Shown here: positions 48,891-62,760 of the stretch, in pieces
Numbering within the stretch: the stretch's first letter is position 1
Layout: every line of letters begins with the position of its first letter
Assembly (NCBI RefSeq): GCF_900496995.4
Contig: NC_044029.1
Span: 2,852,001-2,916,000, forward strand
Direction: 5' to 3'
Source of the DNA: Aquila chrysaetos chrysaetos
Taxonomy: Eukaryota > Chordata > Aves > Accipitriformes > Accipitridae
Length of the DNA stretch: 64,000 nt
Program-made: the position numbers and the translations under genes
The notes under the pieces: generated by a model
The model's database searches: none
Told to the model about the DNA's origin: nothing
What the model saw: only the letters and a program-made list of their open reading frames with translations

Positions 48891-51800
48891 AAATGTAAGT
48901 AAGCAGCAGTATGCTGTGCATAAATGGTGATAGAGATCCCTAGTCTGAAATTCTGGCTCCACAGAAGTCGGTGAGAGCTTTGCCACCAGTTTTGGTGGAA
49001 CCAGGCAGTCACCCTGCAGTCTGAAGTCCTTTAGTCCAGACTAAGAATGGGTGAAGTGCAGGGGTCTGAGGGCTTCTCCACACTGGACAGACTTAAGAAT
49101 GCTTGGTGGTGTGAAATGTCTTGCCATTGCAGGTCTTGTCATATTAAAATAGGAATAGACAAATCTCCAAAGCTTTGGAGGTTGATTTGCCAGGTGTTCA
49201 GAAGGTCTATGGCTAATTCTAATTCTCTTCTCTGGACCTCTTCAGTTAAGACATCAGTCCACGGATCTCCTGAGTACAAGCTCTCTCATAGCATTCCTAG
49301 TAATTCCAATTCCAATCAGGTTAGAAATAAGAACCCTTTTTTTTTTCCCCCCAGGTACTTTAGGATTTCTGTGCACATCAAGTAAATGGATATTAAACAT
49401 TCTTCAAGAAGAATGGCATGTGGAAATGATTCATGTAGATTTTTTGCTAAAGAATCAGGCTTTTCCTTTTTTGCCCAACCATACACATCTGTCCTGAATT
49501 TTCATTGCCGGATTAAAGGCATTGAAGAAATCCCAACCGAGTGATATCTTAACTTATTATTTTCCACCTGTTGATAATCCTTGGCATTTAAAATGTCACT
49601 ATTTTATTTTTGAGATAGAACTTTCTCAGGAAACCCTCTGTGTGGTGTTTATCATGCAATACATATCACGTTCCTCAACAAAATTCAGGAATCAAGCCAG
49701 CAGATTAGCTCCAGGAGAACAGACAAATCTCAAAGGTATCTTTATAGCTATATTGCAGGTCAGAAGCTCAATGCAAATGGGACCCATTTTGTTGCTCACA
49801 AATTGCTGAATTGCAGGAAATGTCTACATTAATATCCTAAACAAATATATTCTTCCTGTTATTCTTGATCATATCTTATTTGTATTGCCTTTTAAAAATC
49901 TAGATAATTTAGCGTTAAACTGAAATGGTTTTAACAAATCAGACCCTGGGGTACCGTAGGGTTGTTTTGGTTTTTTTTCAGGTAGTCAGGGCTTGAATTC
50001 ACTTTTGTTCTCCAATTTCAGCATTTTTTCTGCACCCATCAGAATTGCTACCTGCCCCTCTCAGACATATTAAAGTTTAGGAAAACCAAATATTTTTCAA
50101 GATTTTTTTATCCTGACTTAAGACATTTATAACACTTGATAGGTTTTTTTTTTTTTTTTGGTGATGATCTAGCCTGGGGACTAATGTATGATGCTGGCTG
50201 AAAAATCTTTATGCAAAAGTAAGCCCATTTTCAATTTCCTTTCTAAAAGCATACACTATCAGAAGCAATGATAGATGGTGCACAGTCTGGGTGTCATGTA
50301 CCTTCCTCCTCTTCATTAATATGCTCTTTTTTATTTCAGAGAACTCCAACCAACCTTGTTCCGTCTGATCGTAGATGTTTTTTAGAAGTCTTACATCATT
50401 AAAATGCACTGATAGGACTTGTGAAAAGGAGTTTCATTTCTGTCCAGTTCCCCAGATTGTTGGCAGTAGTGCTAAAATACACACAAAGGCCATCTGGCCC
50501 ACAGAAGATAGTTTCCATACAAATAGATTTATGCCAAAAGATTTATGTGTGCAAAGATAAGTAACAAGATTGTTGAGACTGAAGGAGAAGACACTTCTTG
50601 GTAAAATACTGACTACTGGAGTCTTTATTGTGACAGCAGAACTGAGTTTCCTCATATCCCCTTTGGGAAGACAGGCTGGTTGTAGTCTTGATTCCTTGGT
50701 GTTGTCCTAAAGGGAAAAGAGGAGAGATTTGGGGATGGGCGTCTTCCTGGTCAGGCAGGAACTGGAGAATGGCAATGGGAGAGATGAACAGAGCCTCCCA
50801 CTTGCAGTCTTGCAGTGAAGAGCGGAATCATGGTCAAATGCTGAGGGCAGCATTGCTGAGACAGCTGACCCTACATCCAGAAGTGAGAAACAAGAACTGG
50901 CCTTTTGGCTGATGGGCAGCTGCCTCCAAAACTGGTATGGGAAAGCTCTGTTGCAGAATCCATGCACGACTCATTAGCTCTTAACTTGTCACCCTCCTCA
51001 CTTTGCCAAAGAAGTGCTCTTGGGCTCCCAGCAATGATTATTTAAAAAGTTAGTAACCTCACCTATTATGGTAACTATGAAAAATGGGTAAATGGTAGAT
51101 GTTTAACCTGCACCATGCTTCCAGACCCCCAAGTGGAGGTAACCATTTCCTTAGCCACTTGGTGGAAGAGTTTATCACATCTTGTTCAAGTGGTAGGTTT
51201 GGAATGGCTCTCGGTGTCCTGGTTGAATGACTTTCCAGATGATAGGACTTCTCATTTGCCTCAGGAATGAGTCTTTGAAGATGGGTTTGGAGTGCTAGGC
51301 TTTGCAGACTTAATGGTAATAGAAAAAACTGGGAAACAGTGTAATAAAGTGAAGGAACAACAAAGTAAATGAGAGTCAAATAAGTGAAATAAATCTCCGA
51401 AGAGAAATGATGTCTCGGCAGAGAACCAAATTTAATGGAGAAAAGAAATTTATCAGGAACTTAAACAGAATCTGCAGGAAGGAAGGTTAAAGTGAACTAA
51501 TCAATAAACGTTTAGAAAGTTGCCATTTCCCCAAGTCTCCTAACACTCACAAAGTCCTAATCCCAGCTTCTTAAGCTGTACAGCAGAGCTGAGGTTGCAG
51601 GACAAGATAGTATATCTGGTCTTGTGCTGGCAGACTTAAAGTTCCCTCTATTTTCTTCATCCCTGGGACCTACAAGTAGGCTAAGCTGATTTAGCAGAGC
51701 TGAACTTCTGACAGAATAGCCCCAGAGGCTATAAAGCAAGCTTGGACTTAGCATTGTTATTCAGAAAACTGCATTTAATGATTTAGGACACAGATGATTT

Positions 51801-54800
51801 CAGCTAGAGATATGTTTTAAATAGCTTTCCTTGTTTTAGTTTTAGACTAATGGATAGCAGCGTATCACAAAATTGTAATAAATATAACTCTGCATTACAT
51901 GAAGCACTATTAATAAGTGGCTTCTAGTGACAATGTTATTGCTCCTTATATGTGAGAACATACTGCAGGTGTCACAGGTAATTTCTGAAGAAAATGTTCA
52001 GAATATTTACTGATAAGCCTGATAGGATTATTGTTTTGGATGGGAAAAATCAGAAATAGTCTCTCTTCTGAATCTTATATGACTGATCATAAAGTGGTTA
52101 ACAGAAATTCTCCATCACTGCAGATATATTTACAGTGAGGTGCAGTTTTATCAGCACAAGAATAAGTAAAATCCATTTTAAACTAGGCTAGCATACAACA
52201 CTGTGTATGTGAGTATTCCTGCTTTGGAAACTTTTGCAGTATGATTACTCTCCTGGTACACAATCTGGAACATAAATTGACAGCATTAGGAGGAGCTTTT
52301 CATTCATTGGCATAATGGTTCAACGTGTTATGGAAATAACTTAGATTCATTTATATTCAAGGGCTTTGGAAGGACTTTTATGTAGAATGGTGCTCAAATG
52401 CAAATTTCCAACATATCCAAATTCACTTGACATATTTTTCTCTTAAAATGAATTATCAAACACTAGGATAATATTATGGGGAAAAATGCATGCTTTAACC
52501 AGCAGCAGTCATCTTATTGTGGACTGGTATTCACATACATCCTATTACCATGAAAATGTCAGATATTTTTTGTATTTATTTTGCATATACCCAAGGATAT
52601 GTGTGTGTTTTGTTGTACAGTCATTATTTAAAGCTTTAGTCCTGCAGCAGGGCAGTAACAAACAGCTCCACACTTAAGTCTGAGAGTAGCCTGTTAACAG
52701 CTAACTTCTGAAAGTGATCTGAAATCCAAATGCTTACGTGGACCATCCTGAGAGCTGCTGCATCTCATGAAGATGTGGGGCAGAATTCGGCATCCAAAGC
52801 AGAAGTCATAAGAGATTGCTTTGCTGGAAGATGAATAGGTGTTAATTACCATGTCCTCTGAAGTGTCTTTATTATGGCCATTATCTGATACCAAGAAAGG
52901 GAGAGTGACCAGCTACGAAGTCAGTCAGATCAACAGCTCCAGACTGTTGTCAGATGCAAAAATAAAGCATAATGTTGAGTCCCTGTTTGACCCCTATGCT
53001 TCACCTCCATCAGGAAGCAGTGGAGCCCAGGAGTCCCAGCTCTCAGATGCTTGATACAAAGCTGTGCTTTCAGCCATTCAGAAATCTTAGAAGACATTAA
53101 CTGCTGAAGTCCTCTCAGCTCTTCCAAGTCAGAGACCACAGAAAACAACAGCTGAACAAATAAAAGTGCCTGTAGAGAAGGCTAGGGCCTTCATTTGCTT
53201 CACTGGGAAGCTTTCAAGAAGTATTGACACCTGCACCAAATGAAGATATCTTCTTTTCATAATAACAAGCTTCTGGTCACCCAGAATGTCAGAAACTAAA
53301 GCCGTCATAGGATAGAAAACAATTTGATGGTAGGCTGGAGGATTTACTACACCACCAATTGTAGTGTGTTCATCCGTCATGGCCTTAAATCCACAGTCTG
53401 GATTATCCAAATTGGCCTCTTTGCTCATTTCTCTTGGAGATTTCTGAGGGGTTACTAGATATCATTGCTTGTGCACATTCACAGAAGACTCCAGTGTTTC
53501 CGTGAAGCCAATTAAAGGCAAATGGAGCTCTATTTAAAGATGTGAAAAATGTAAATGTGAAGTTGGGGAGCTGCTTCAGTCAAATGACCACAGAGAAGAG
53601 AGGAGGGAAACATAATAAGGCTCTGAAAATCCCACTGTGGAACAGCTGACTTACAGCCGGGACAGGGAAAATGAATGAATTCTGAATTTCTCTCTCCTGC
53701 ATGCTGAAATATTTTCAATGCGAGTCTAAGATAAACCTTTAAACTAAACTTTACAATACCACTGAATAGTTCAAGGAAGTTTCTGTGAATATAATAGACC
53801 GTATTGAGGATCCAAAGTGTCAAATTCAATCTGAGAGTCTGTGCTGCCACCAGTGCAGCTCAAAGAGTAATATCCCTCAGGCACTAGCTGTGTCTTGGTC
53901 ATGCCCTAACTATAGAGTACCAGCTACTAAAAGCCAGTATATAGATGGCCGAGGAAAGAGACATGGGTATCACTTTGAAGAATTGCCTTTTTGAGGGCAC
54001 AATAGCCTACCCAGGAACCTCCAAAACACTATTTTTGGGGGATCTCAGAAGGACTCAGATTCCTGGGAAGCCAAATAGACACTGTTTACCCCAGCAGCAC
54101 AGGGGCTGTGTATAGAGACACCGAGTTGTCACCTGCCATGTTTATTCTTGCTCTGCTTGTGCTGCTCAGGCTAAATGTCACTCACCCTTTGGGATCTGCC
54201 AACTGGAAGATTTAATTGCCATAGGTAAGACGTGCCTCTGCTGAGGAGGCAGCCTTTCTGCTCTCTTTTGTGCAGGGAGCAGCAGAGGTGGCAAGGAGGG
54301 GAGGAAAGAAAAGCCCTTTTCTCCCAAAAGGGGGCTGGAGGACTGACTCCCATGGTCTTCCCCACAGGTCTGTCCCACCATCTTTCCCTTCTTATGATTA
54401 GTCCCTGATCACTCTCTACCCAGCTGCCTTGAGGCTCCCTACAAGCTCCCCCATTGCCTGCTTATGCAGGTTGTATGGCATTCCACACTTTCCACAGTTT
54501 CTCAGGGGACCCTTCTAACCACAAGCGGTTTATAGTTGAATGTATATTTGCAAATTGATAATTTTGCATCATGTTGCAAGAGACTGCTTAGCCCTGGGCA
54601 GTGCTGTATTAGGAACGGCATTAATTCCCCCATGGGCTCCTGAGTAGAAACTACAAAGACTGGAAGTGGAGCAGAGAGCTGGTGTCAGCAGCCTCGGAGG
54701 GAGCTGCTGACAGCCCGGAGCGGCAGAGCAGGACTCGAGGTCCTGGGGCACAGTGGACGAGCTGCTGCAGCTGATGGAGAGACATTCCCTTTCTTCCCAT

Positions 54801-55199
54801 GCGCTGCCTAACAAAAGGAAGAGCCTGAACTCTGGGAGTGGAGCCTCTCCCGAGGATACAAATAACCACACTGCACTCTCACAGCTTTACTCTCAGTGGA
54901 GTAGCCCAGCATACCGTGTGTGCCATGCAGAACACAGCCTCAGCAGGAAAGCACAGCTATTAGCTTTACCCTGCACGGACAAACTTTGCTGTCGGGTAAC
55001 CTCCCAAAACCTGCAAGTGGGGGCATGGGCAACTCTTCCCTGCCAGCTATAGAGCTGCTCTCCCACGGCAGCAATCATCCCTCAGGGCTGCAGTGCTACT
55101 TTCCCCTTGGACAAGAAAATATAGCAGGAAAGGAGAAAGGGATAGTCTAATCAGGGAAGCAACTAGGAGGGCGTGAAAGATGAAGGGTACTAGGAAGGA

Positions 55200-55380
55200 A
55201 AATGTAGTTCAGTCTCAGGAAGTCACGTTTGTATTGAACAGTGCTGGAGCTGGCTGGCAAGGGAAGAAATTGAATAGTTCATGCGTTAGTACTACCTGGA
55301 TAGTTATTGTGCAAAAGGATTTGGAAATTCTTGTTGATGAGAGGAGGTCTGATGTAACTGTCATTGCAGAGCATTAACAG
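55200..55380 (+). mobile_element. Possible ancient CR1-like fragment
   Basis: The segment TGTGCAAAAGGATTTGGAAA then TTCTTGTTGATGAGAGGAGG (about 55309-55348) resembles the CR1 block that normally precedes the GGATCACAAACTGAA block seen in the copy near 29.9 kb. The upstream part, with GTGCTGGAGCTGGCTGGCAA, is less certain. I call it only tentatively. Confidence 0.35.
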
Positions 55381-58300
55381 GGTGATTCATGTGAGTGAAA
55401 TCTTTGAATCTCAGGGTGTAGTTCTTGTAGGTAGGACTGAGGGGGAGGGATGGCCCCCTGCACTACCCCCTTTAAAGTGATCAGTAGCTGGAGGAGTGTG
55501 AAAACATGCAAACGATAAACTCCAGCAGGGATGTTGGGGGAGTGAGGGGGAATGAAGAGATGATGTCTGCTACAAAACACTGAATCAAACCAGAAAGTAG
55601 GATGAATTACTCCTAAAGCATCTGTCTGCACTGTAGAGTGAAAATTGCATTATTATAGGGAAATTAAGTTTGGAAAATCTCATGCAGCTGGTAGTAAAAC
55701 ATTACGAGTTTCAGAGATTTAAATCTTTTTTTTGTCCTTTTTTTTTCTCTCTACAAAAAGAGATTGCACTTGACAGCTATCTATTTGGAGACTCATTCTA
55801 ACAGATAATAATAGATTAATTCTAAGACTACAAGTTGTTGATTGCCTAAGGCTTATAGGGTCTGGTTACATTCATTATGAACAAACAAAGGATAGTCCTA
55901 ACTAGTAATATTTATATTTGGAGCTTCACAGAACTGAACTTCTCATCATTAAGGAATATTAAGAGAATTTGACCAGAGGGTAGATACAAGGCAGAAGAAA
56001 ATGCCTGAAAATCAGGACCTGTTTAAGAAGTTTGCTAGATGGGCAAAAAAGCATGGTTTAGAGTCAAGAACAAGGACAACTTTGGCAGAAAGCTCAGGAT
56101 GGTTGAGAGTGGAAGCCCATGCCAACAGGTTTCTTAAGCACAAAGGGCTATAAAGGGGCAGTGAACTGTTGCATGGAGACAACCACAGCATATGGCTTCT
56201 AGCACAGCACATGGACGTCCTTGGATATTGGCAGTTTTTCTACAGCCCATCAGGCCTTTCGGAGGGATCTGCTGCAGAAGTTTATCCTCTAGGAGGATGA
56301 CCCTGGCTGAATGACAAGAGTAACCCATGCAGCAGCGGTGTAGGGCTGGCTTCAGAAAGTTAACTGTTGCCTTCAGCCTGATGTCCAAATTCTGACACTG
56401 GGAAAAACAAGTATGTTCTCTGGTGTCCCTTAGGAAACTACACTTTCCCCTTTGCGAACGATGAGCCTGTGTTTGAAACAAAAACAATTTTAACAGGAGG
56501 AGGAAGGAACATTAATTTAGGGAAAAAAAACCAACAGCAGCAGCAAATCAATGGTTCAGCTGTACAAATAACATGTGAAACATCTGCCTACACAGTAACC
56601 TCCAGCAGTCTTTCATCTCCCTCTTCTCAGCTGCCTGATTGACCAACAAATGACTGCCCTTTCACAGGCTGCTTTCCTCCCGCACTTGGGTTTTTTCATG
56701 CCCCACACTCAGTCTAGCATCATTAGCTGACAAAGTCCAGCATCTGGGCTCAGGCAGGCTCACATCCAGCCCTGAGGAGAAATGGTATTGTGTTTCTGTG
56801 ACAGGGCTTCTGAGCCATTTGTCCTTGAATGATGATTTTCCAGGTGACCGTCACTACCGAAGCTACCCTCTGCCAGTCTGGTCCAGTCCTGTGCACCAAC
56901 CGCTGCCTGTAGCAATGAGGATTGCAATACTCTGCACAGAGGGTAAAAAAGGGGGAGATACTATGGTTCTGCAGGGCTGTTCTGCAGCTTCACAGCCTTC
57001 ATCAGCCCTGACTCTGTTTCCATCCCAGCTCCAGAGGTGGGATGAGCTGCTCAGGACTCAATATGACCAGGTTATTAGGTTGCATGATGGGACCACAGTT
57101 TGCCAAAACCATTTCCACTCTCTTTGTAAAGATGCTGTTTATCTGAAATTACCTTCTAGTCTGGCAAACATGGAACCCAGGTTAGTTATTAAATCACCTT
57201 TGGAATCAAGTTTATGATGGCCATATAAGGCTTTCATTCAGAAAACCTAGCACAGGAACCTAGCACATCCATGGCTTTCTCCCTCTGAAGTTGGGGAGGT
57301 GTACAGGGAAGAGACTCAGGTGTGATCTGCGTGGGATTTAGGGATTGGTGTTTTGAAAATACTGTTTTGCAAGGTGTTTCACTTCGCATCAGCTTGCGCT
57401 TGCATCAGTTTCGCTCACGCCATTACTGCCAAGTTGGACTAAAACTTCACAAACATGCACATCCACTGGGATTTCAGCTTTGTCCAGACCAGAGCCAGAA
57501 TTCTCTCCCCCTCCTAGTTTTGGTTTGATCAGGCATATAAGACACAGGGACTCTTCACATCTGACTCCCTGCCCTCTTGGGTGAAAACTGCTAGGTCTGG
57601 TTTATATGAACTTCTTTATGCTTGTGAAAAATTCCCTTTATAAATACTCCCTTCTTAAAGAGTTAAAGAGGAAATTGTTCTTCTCCATATAGGGATTTTT
57701 TTGAGACTTATTAAATCCAGAATTCTGAAACCATATGAGTGCGTAGAATGAAGTGAATAAGTTAGGGTTTTTTTTTTTTAATAGAGGTGAAAAATTCAGC
57801 AATTTCCATTAGCATGCATTTGTTTCGGATGTGCTTGCTCCCCTTTTTTTTCCTTGTTTGAATACTCTATGATATATATTAGCTAGCAAGAGTGATAGGT
57901 GAAACAAGTGACATTTTTGATGATTACAAGAGAATTCTCATCAAAAGTAATTTTGGAATTAAAAAGCATTAGAGTTGGCATTGGAAAACTCTTACTATAA
58001 GAATGTAATCTAATCAGGGAACAGAACAGTATCATCTGATATGCACTATCAATCAATATTAACCAATACAGCTCAACAAAGAATGTTGAATGCTGCTGTA
58101 AATTTCTCTTGAACAAACTATAAATCAAGAATATATGCTTAAATTATATGACAAATAAATTCTAGCAGTGAATTACATTGAGGTGAAAAACTTTTATATT
58201 GTTTGCCAACAATTCACAAAACAAAAGCTAAAGTCATGTAGTCGTTGTGAAAAATAAACCCCGTTCTAATTTTTTTGTAAATAGTTTTGCAATTGCAATT

Positions 58301-61300
58301 ACATTTTCTGAAACACAGTATCCATTTTTGTAGATAAGTAATTTTGATTCAATGAGATTCAAGCTAAAAGCCCTCTATTCTTTCAAAAATGATTGCTTTG
58401 TGCATGGTAATGTTGCAGAGCTCAGATAACTGCCTTGTTGAATGCATATTGCATGAATATTAATCTAACAATACATACTGATGGTCATGTGGGTCTAGAA
58501 ATTATCACCTTCTCATATAGACAGGAAAAATGAAATATAAAAATGTTGTCCAGTATTTATTGAAGTTGGGAAAACTGTGAAAATGGACATAACATTGACA
58601 AGGTTTCAAAACGCTATCAGAAGTACTTCTGGTGCCAAAAGGCGTGCTTGGGGATCACAGCCTTGTTCCCAGTCACCTTGTAGCATCCTCAACATCTGTG
58701 TTAGACTCCCTATACAGCACGTGCATGGAAGCGCTTGCCTCGAGACGGAGCCCAGGGAGCTGCTCTGCTGTGAGAAGATGAAGATAGGCAACATCAAACA
58801 CTAACAAATCGTGCACATGTCTATAGCCTGTTGCTCCTTCAGACTTGAGCATTCAGGAAGGGTCTTCCTTTCTGGAGATAGGTTGTTGAGTGTCCCTTGG
58901 TTGTGCAAGCCATGTTCAAGCTTCTGAATAGCAGGGTGCTCTGGGTAGCTTGCTCCCAAGCTCTTCTTGGGTACTGACTACTAAATACTTCATGACTAAC
59001 TGGGACCTCAGACCACATCTTTTCTGCTTTCAAAGGAGAGCTGAAGCACACGAAGAGAACATCAAGTGCTGCCTTTCGCTCTCCCATTTCCAAAAAGTAT
59101 TTGATTATTCTGTACAGAGCAGAACTTGCCCAGAGCAGAGTTAGTCCAAATCCAGCCTGGGAGACAGTCCAAGCTGCCTGTGGTCAGGGCAGCCTCAGGG
59201 CTGTCAGGCAGAGCAGTGGGTTAATCCCTTCCAGAACAGGTGAGTGATAGCAACAACCCAGCTGAATCCCTGAAATGGGGCTCTGGTGCTGGTAGAAAAA
59301 GCCCCTCGGGGAACCTCTGCTGTGGCAAGTCCTGCAGAAAAGCACAGTCCTTAGTTTGGGGGTCCCAGCCGTGCCCCTGTCTGAGACGGAGCTGAGCCAC
59401 TCACCGGGGCTGGGAGAGAGGCTTCTCTGGGATGAGGCAGAGTCAGGTACTGGACTAGAAAAAAGTGATTTTCAAACCATAAAAGCTATAGCCTTCAGGT
59501 GCTTCTGGAGTAAAGGGAATGGGTCTTATGAAGACCTGAGTTTTAGAAGCAGCATTTCAATGCCTGTGTGGATCTAGCCCTCTGCTTTCTGGAAAATAAA
59601 AGGATTTTTTTTTGTTCAAATGCAGGGGTAACTTAATGGAAAGATGACCTTGATCTTACAACTAAAAACAAAAGGAAGAAGAAAAGGGTTGATAATTAGG
59701 AATCCTATTTAAACCTGGGCCACTCCCACTCAGGGCAGATGTTCCCAGACCTCAGGCAAGATGAGAAAAGTGCATAGAGAACAGCCTAAACTCTTCGTAC
59801 GGCCACTGAATAGGTGAAAAGGTTTAACAAAGGGAGCCAGTCTGAGTACGTTAAGTTCCTTGTGCAGTCAAGACGTCCTAGTTTTATTCTCACAAAAAAA
59901 GTCTATGTATCAGTTAGAGACGACTTGTCCTCCCCCACTGCACTTTGGCTGAACTAAATTGCTTTAGGGTATATCATATTGTTCATGATAGCTCTGCTGC
60001 AGGTACGGGTGCTTGCCATTAATAAATACACTAATAAATACATAAAGCTCTAAGGTTTCCTTAGCTAAATGAAAAACTTTTCACAGAAAAAAGTTTCTTC
60101 AGAGGTTTTTGTCTTCATGACACGAAACCAGAGCCTATGTAAAAGTGTTTCAAAACCAGAACCAATAATTTAAAAGTGGTTTTGAGATACCATGTTGCAT
60201 GGTTTTCCTGCACAATTCCTTTAATGGGCATACAAATAGTGATGGGACAGGCCTTTAATATTTTATACAATAAAAATTCATATTACAATTCATGGAAATT
60301 TTGGCCTGAGCAGTCTGAGGAAAAAAAATAAACCCAGAAGAAATTTTAGCTTATATTGAGAAGGAAATAGGGTATCTCTTCCTCTGTGTTGTGCCCCTCA
60401 TGTCAGGGTACCTCCTCCTCTGTGGGTTCCTCATATCACTAGCTGGAGGAGGGAGGCAGAGCAGCTCGCTCATCAGGGCTCTGCACAGGGGCTGGCAAGA
60501 GAAGGGAATTCCCTCCGGGTTGCTGCTACGTGGTGGCTCTCCCTCCTGGTCTGGCACGGGAAATCCTCTTCACTGCTTCCAGGACTGGCCCAAGGTCTCT
60601 CTGCTTGAAGGAAAAGACAAAGTGGGAGCTGATCTGAGGTTATCCGAGTCACAACATAACCCCATGGCGATTCCGCATACCTGAGTTAGGACTTCAGTGC
60701 CCTCAGAGGTCAAGGGTGAGGTAAATCCTCACCCTACAGGCTTCAGGGAATTTGGATATATCCAAAATTGCATAAATTATTTAAAATATAAATAGAGCAG
60801 CTAAAATACAGCAGATACAATGGAACCACAGGTATCTGGCTGGGCCAATCTGTTTTTCTGTACACACACATGGCAAATGCAGAGTGTTTAAACATGTGTT
60901 AAAATAAGTGTTTTCAATGGATTTTTAACAAGATTTGTACAAGAAGACATTTGCTGTTGAGACAACACAGGAAAGCTCCATTGCTAGACACTGCCCCTGG
61001 CTTAATGAAGATATTATGACAGTTTCAATTCTGAAGCAAAATTTTACCAATTCTAAAAGAGCTTTTAAAAAAAAAGGAATGAAAGCCCTAACAGTGAGCA
61101 GCTGTAAGGTCCTGAGACAAGGGCTCTGACACTGGTGATGTTTTACCTTTGCAACCGAAAATGACGTCGACAAGCGCCAAGGGTATGTTGGTGTGCACAT
61201 CCTTTTCTCCTTGGCCTTCTCCACACCTACTAAGAGAAGGAGCAGTGAAATTTCCAAGAGCCTGGCAGTGTCCACCACAATGTCCAAGTGAACCCAGACA

Positions 61301-61899
61301 GTGCTGCTTATTTTAGGCACAGCAGCTTTCCACGTGGGAGTCATCTCTGCAGTCATTCATGGCTCTCCTCTCATTACACACCGTCATCAGGATGGGAGAG
61401 TATCCTGCACAACTACTGGTGGATTTGCCTTAAACTTGTTAAACATACAGGTCTCCCGTGTGATTATTCAGATGAGCAATCAGGTGATTCATTTCATTTC
61501 CTGTTTTAAGCACCTAGATACGGAGCAGGGCATCCAGACTATTGCTGATATTTGTATCTGCAGCTGCTTGTAATAGGCTCACTCATTACTGCTCGTGCAG
61601 TGCCATTAGTGGGTAGACTGTATTACCGACACAAAGACGTACTTGCCCTGAGGAGCCTACAGTCAAAAGCAGACACCAGGACAGTGAAGGCTACAAATAT
61701 TCAAAAAATGCAGGAATGAGAGAATGAGGGCTGTAACACTGAAAGATTATGAGATATGCTTGTTATGTTCACCTCTTGCTAGCGCCTTGTTTTTTCAGTC
61801 TATGCTGACACCTAACCTGAACGATCTTGCGAAAGAATCATGTTCTGAATTCATATAGCTTCTTGTGATAAGCTGTTGATGTGCTAGTGGTATTTTTAA
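55381..61899. other. Unassigned non-coding DNA
   Basis: AT-rich unique sequence. ORFs at 56134-56487, 56798-57217 and 60925-61356 have no recognisable motifs. It holds the two-copy repeat at 60371-60438. Confidence 0.5.
60371..60438. repeat. Imperfect two-copy tandem repeat, about 35 bp
   Basis: Copy one (60371-60405) and copy two (60407-60438) share GGTAYCTCYTCCTCTGTG and CTCATRTCA, with a short gap between them. A small local duplication. Confidence 0.65.
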
Positions 61900-62760
61900 G
61901 ACTCAGAGGAGACCTGTCAGAGAAACGGGAGCCCGATTGCACTGCAAACAGAATATTCTAATCAGCAAGCAGCTGATTATCAGCACACATTTATGGGCAG
62001 CAAATGCTTCACAAATCCTGGGGAACGCCAGCTGAAAATCCCCATCATTACTGACATAACTTTCTCGATAAGCCTCCTCAACAATATGAGCTATTGTTTA
62101 TACCGAGAAGCATTGCTGAGGTTCACTGGAAAGGTGTGCGAAGCTTCTTCCCCCAAACAAATGAAGCACCAGATTCATGGGTGAGAAGCAGACCTGCTGG
62201 CATTCACAGCTTTTATTCTATTCAATGGTCACAGTAAATGACACCCTTTCATTTTCCCTTCCTGCACTTCATAGTACAAAAGAAAAACTTAAACCTAAAC
62301 CAGCTATTTTTATTTTTGATTAAATCTTTCTTTCCCCTCTCCAGATGGTACATGCAGGGGCATGACATTAACCCGAAACAAAAATGAGCAACCAGAAGCG
62401 AGTGTGCCATTAGCTCAGCTCAGTGTCTGATGTGTTTATTTTCAGTGGATCTGTGAAGCAGGCTGACAAGCAGAATCTTTTGCTTCACATATCACTTACA
62501 GAGCTCCAGTGAGCAGGCACCATATGAAACAGCCAGTGAAAAGAGCTTCAGCAAGGCACAGCCACGTTTTTTTCTTTTTAGGCACAGATACAGTCGATCA
62601 AAACCTTGATCGATGAAAGAGCCTCATCAGAGACAAAATTAAGATAATTGCATCGTAACTACAAATTGTCATAAGAGACGTTTTATGACACAGTTTAGCT
62701 GAATTAGATACTATTGACCTCAGAGTGGTTTATCAAGGCAGGAGAAATAAATTAAGAGAG
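61900..62760. promoter_or_regulatory. Candidate enhancer with a cluster of inverted repeats
   Basis: Three perfect inverted repeats with 8-bp arms fall within about 730 bases. The first is TAATCAGC/GCTGATTA (61959-61979). The second is TCGATCAA/TTGATCGA (62594-62613). The third is TGTCATAA/TTATGACA (62667-62690). The words are close to known homeodomain, PBX/MEIS-like, and HOX/CDX-like (GTCATAA) sites. Other AT-rich homeodomain-like words lie between, such as ATAATTGCAT near 62644. This suggests a conserved non-coding element but is inference: conservation cannot be tested here. Confidence 0.35.

Larger units (their letters stand above)
43240..55199. other. Long non-coding stretch
   Basis: AT-rich unique DNA with a TA/CA microsatellite at 44198-44226, a GT microsatellite at 48863-48890 and a T run at 50144-50159. 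No ORF exceeds about 115 codons or shows a known domain. A slightly GC-richer patch at 54640-54860 has no further supporting signal. Confidence 0.5.

Noticed and set aside
56798-57217. 139-codon plus-strand ORF
   Set aside because: No motif or similarity that I recognise. The local sequence has no promoter or CpG signal.
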